From Desulfuromonadales bacterium (GTDB taxonomy: Bacteria; Desulfobacterota; Desulfuromonadia; Desulfuromonadales; UBA2294), in NCBI GenBank assembly GCA_030591795.1, contig JAUVAJ010000103.1, positions 1 through 6,630 on the forward strand: a stretch of 6,630 nucleotides of DNA. Reading direction: 5' to 3'. The notes below the pieces were generated by a model. It saw nothing but the letters and a program-made list of their open reading frames with translations. It ran no database searches and had not been told where the DNA came from. The first letter of the stretch is position 1; each line of letters opens with the position of its first letter. The translations under genes were made by a program, and so were the position numbers. This document shows positions 5,846 to 6,630 of this stretch, piece after piece.

Positions 5846-6630
5846 ATGCTTTCGAACGACATTTTGCAGTGCAGGTTTATGAACGCAGTTTGTAAGATCA
5901 GTGCGGCATTTATTGTGCTGTTGCTTATCTGGGTAGTGCCGTGCAGTGCTGTGCCGCAGAAACTTGGAGCGAACGCCGGAGCCAACAATCATCCGCACAA
6001 TCTGTCAAATCTCAGTACAGCTGCCATGAAAGCACTCCCTACTGAAACTGATCAAATATGTATTTTTTGCCACACACCGCATAGTTCATCCTCTGATGGT
6101 CCGCTGTGGAACCGTACCGATCCTCTCGGTCCGAGCGGCGATGGCTCATTCCCGCTCTACGGTTCTCTTTCTGGTCGAGACACTGAGATATCGATTGACG
6201 ACACCCTGGACGCTGAATACGGCGGTGCGTTTGAATATCCGAACGGCACCTCACGGCTTTGCCTGTCCTGTCATGATGGGGTGACGGCTATAGGTGAGGT
6301 TATCAATGGCGGCTGGTCCGGTCCCGGTATTGCGACTTCGATCGGGACCATGTCGGTAACCGGCACCATCGACCTTGATGTCTCACATCCGATTTCATTT
6401 GTTTATAATGACACCGTGCGCCTCTTTATTGAAGCAAATCAAACTGGTGCCTCTGGCCAGTACACGATTCCTGCGCTCGATTCCGGTTATCTGGAAAAAG
6501 GCAACGATGGCAAGTATCGTGTGCAGTGTACCTCCTGTCATGATCCACATCTTGATACTGCTAATGGCACTTATACATTACCTATGTGGCGAGGCTATAC
6601 GACTGATCTCAGTGAAGATGCTGACTATGA
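5846..6630 (+). CDS. Secreted multiheme c-type cytochrome, OmcE-like, N-terminal 261 codons
   Basis: The frame is open from ATG 5846 to the end of the window; the 3' end is missing. Residues 1-35 are a Sec signal peptide (core AAFIVLLLIWVV, cut expected after CSA). The mature part has three heme c attachment motifs: CIFCH (72-76, in CIFCHTPH), CLSCH (139-143, in CLSCHDG) and CTSCH (228-232, in CTSCHDPH). Extra histidines that could be distal axial ligands include His49/His51, His79, His181 (in SHPISF) and His235. The order HNL...CIFCHTPH...PLWNR...CLSCHDG...HPI...CTSCHDPH resembles, from memory, the small tetraheme filament-forming OmcE family of Geobacter, which would predict a fourth CxxCH soon after the window. 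Heme attachment would occur in the periplasm, with export to the outer surface likely. The multiheme call is secure; the OmcE link is moderate. A start at 5879 (Met12) is possible. Confidence 0.88.
   Translation, partial: MLSNDILQCRFMNAVCKISAAFIVLLLIWVVPCSAVPQKLGANAGANNHPHNLSNLSTAAMKALPTETDQICIFCHTPHSSSSDGPLWNRTDPLGPSGDGSFPLYGSLSGRDTEISIDDTLDAEYGGAFEYPNGTSRLCLSCHDGVTAIGEVINGGWSGPGIATSIGTMSVTGTIDLDVSHPISFVYNDTVRLFIEANQTGASGQYTIPALDSGYLEKGNDGKYRVQCTSCHDPHLDTANGTYTLPMWRGYTTDLSEDADY

Noticed and set aside
5936..5950. Lipobox in the cytochrome signal peptide around VVPC (Cys33)
   Set aside because: Pro directly before Cys does not fit a lipobox; CSA followed by VPQ fits signal peptidase I cleavage.
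6096..6284. Alternative + strand frame within the cytochrome gene, with an antisense frame at 6039-6254
   Set aside because: The frame from 5846 holds the signal peptide and all CxxCH motifs and is open to the window end; the others are shadows.

Overview
The window looks like chromosomal sequence from a Desulfuromonadales-type bacterium (Geobacter, Pelobacter or Desulfuromonas relatives). This placement is inferred from gene content: a clpX-lon-hup housekeeping block beside a secreted multiheme c-type cytochrome of the CIFCHTPH / CLSCHDG / CTSCHDPH style. It is not based on a database match. Every gene recognised lies on the + strand. No mobile element, integrase, CRISPR array or convincing frameshift was seen.

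Left part (1-3185): the 3' end of clpX (sensor-2 GAR motif present), a 35-bp gap, a complete lon (805 aa, AAA+ Ser-Lys protease), then a strong sigma-70-like promoter and a strong ribosome binding site driving a GTG-initiated HU gene. This matches the clpX-lon-hup order of E. coli and many other proteobacteria.

Middle (3186-3739): a hairpin directly after hup, then a tRNA cluster Asp(GTC)-Val(TAC)-Asp(GTC). All three tRNAs have encoded CCA, and the two Asp copies are identical over 79 bp. The cluster closes with a perfect 20-bp inverted repeat that is a likely terminator. About 180 bp of AT-rich sequence follows, with no gene and only weak promoter candidates.

Right part (3740-6630): an apparent export or electron-transfer module. 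It holds a Sec-exported SurA/PpiC-type peptidyl-prolyl isomerase, a six-bladed NHL beta-propeller lipoprotein overlapping it by 4 nt (GTGA), and, after a 94-bp gap, the first 261 codons of a secreted multiheme cytochrome with three CxxCH motifs before the window ends. The order of motifs in the cytochrome resembles, from memory, small tetraheme filament-forming cytochromes of the OmcE type. A plausible model is that the isomerase/chaperone and the propeller lipoprotein help fold, deliver or anchor this cytochrome at the cell surface. The gap before the cytochrome carries two GG-N10-GC motifs 22 bp apart that fit sigma-54 spacing. The isomerase sits where E. coli has ppiD (after lon-hupB), but it is half the length of PpiD, has a cleavable signal instead of a membrane anchor, and has Glu where the second parvulin active-site His is expected.
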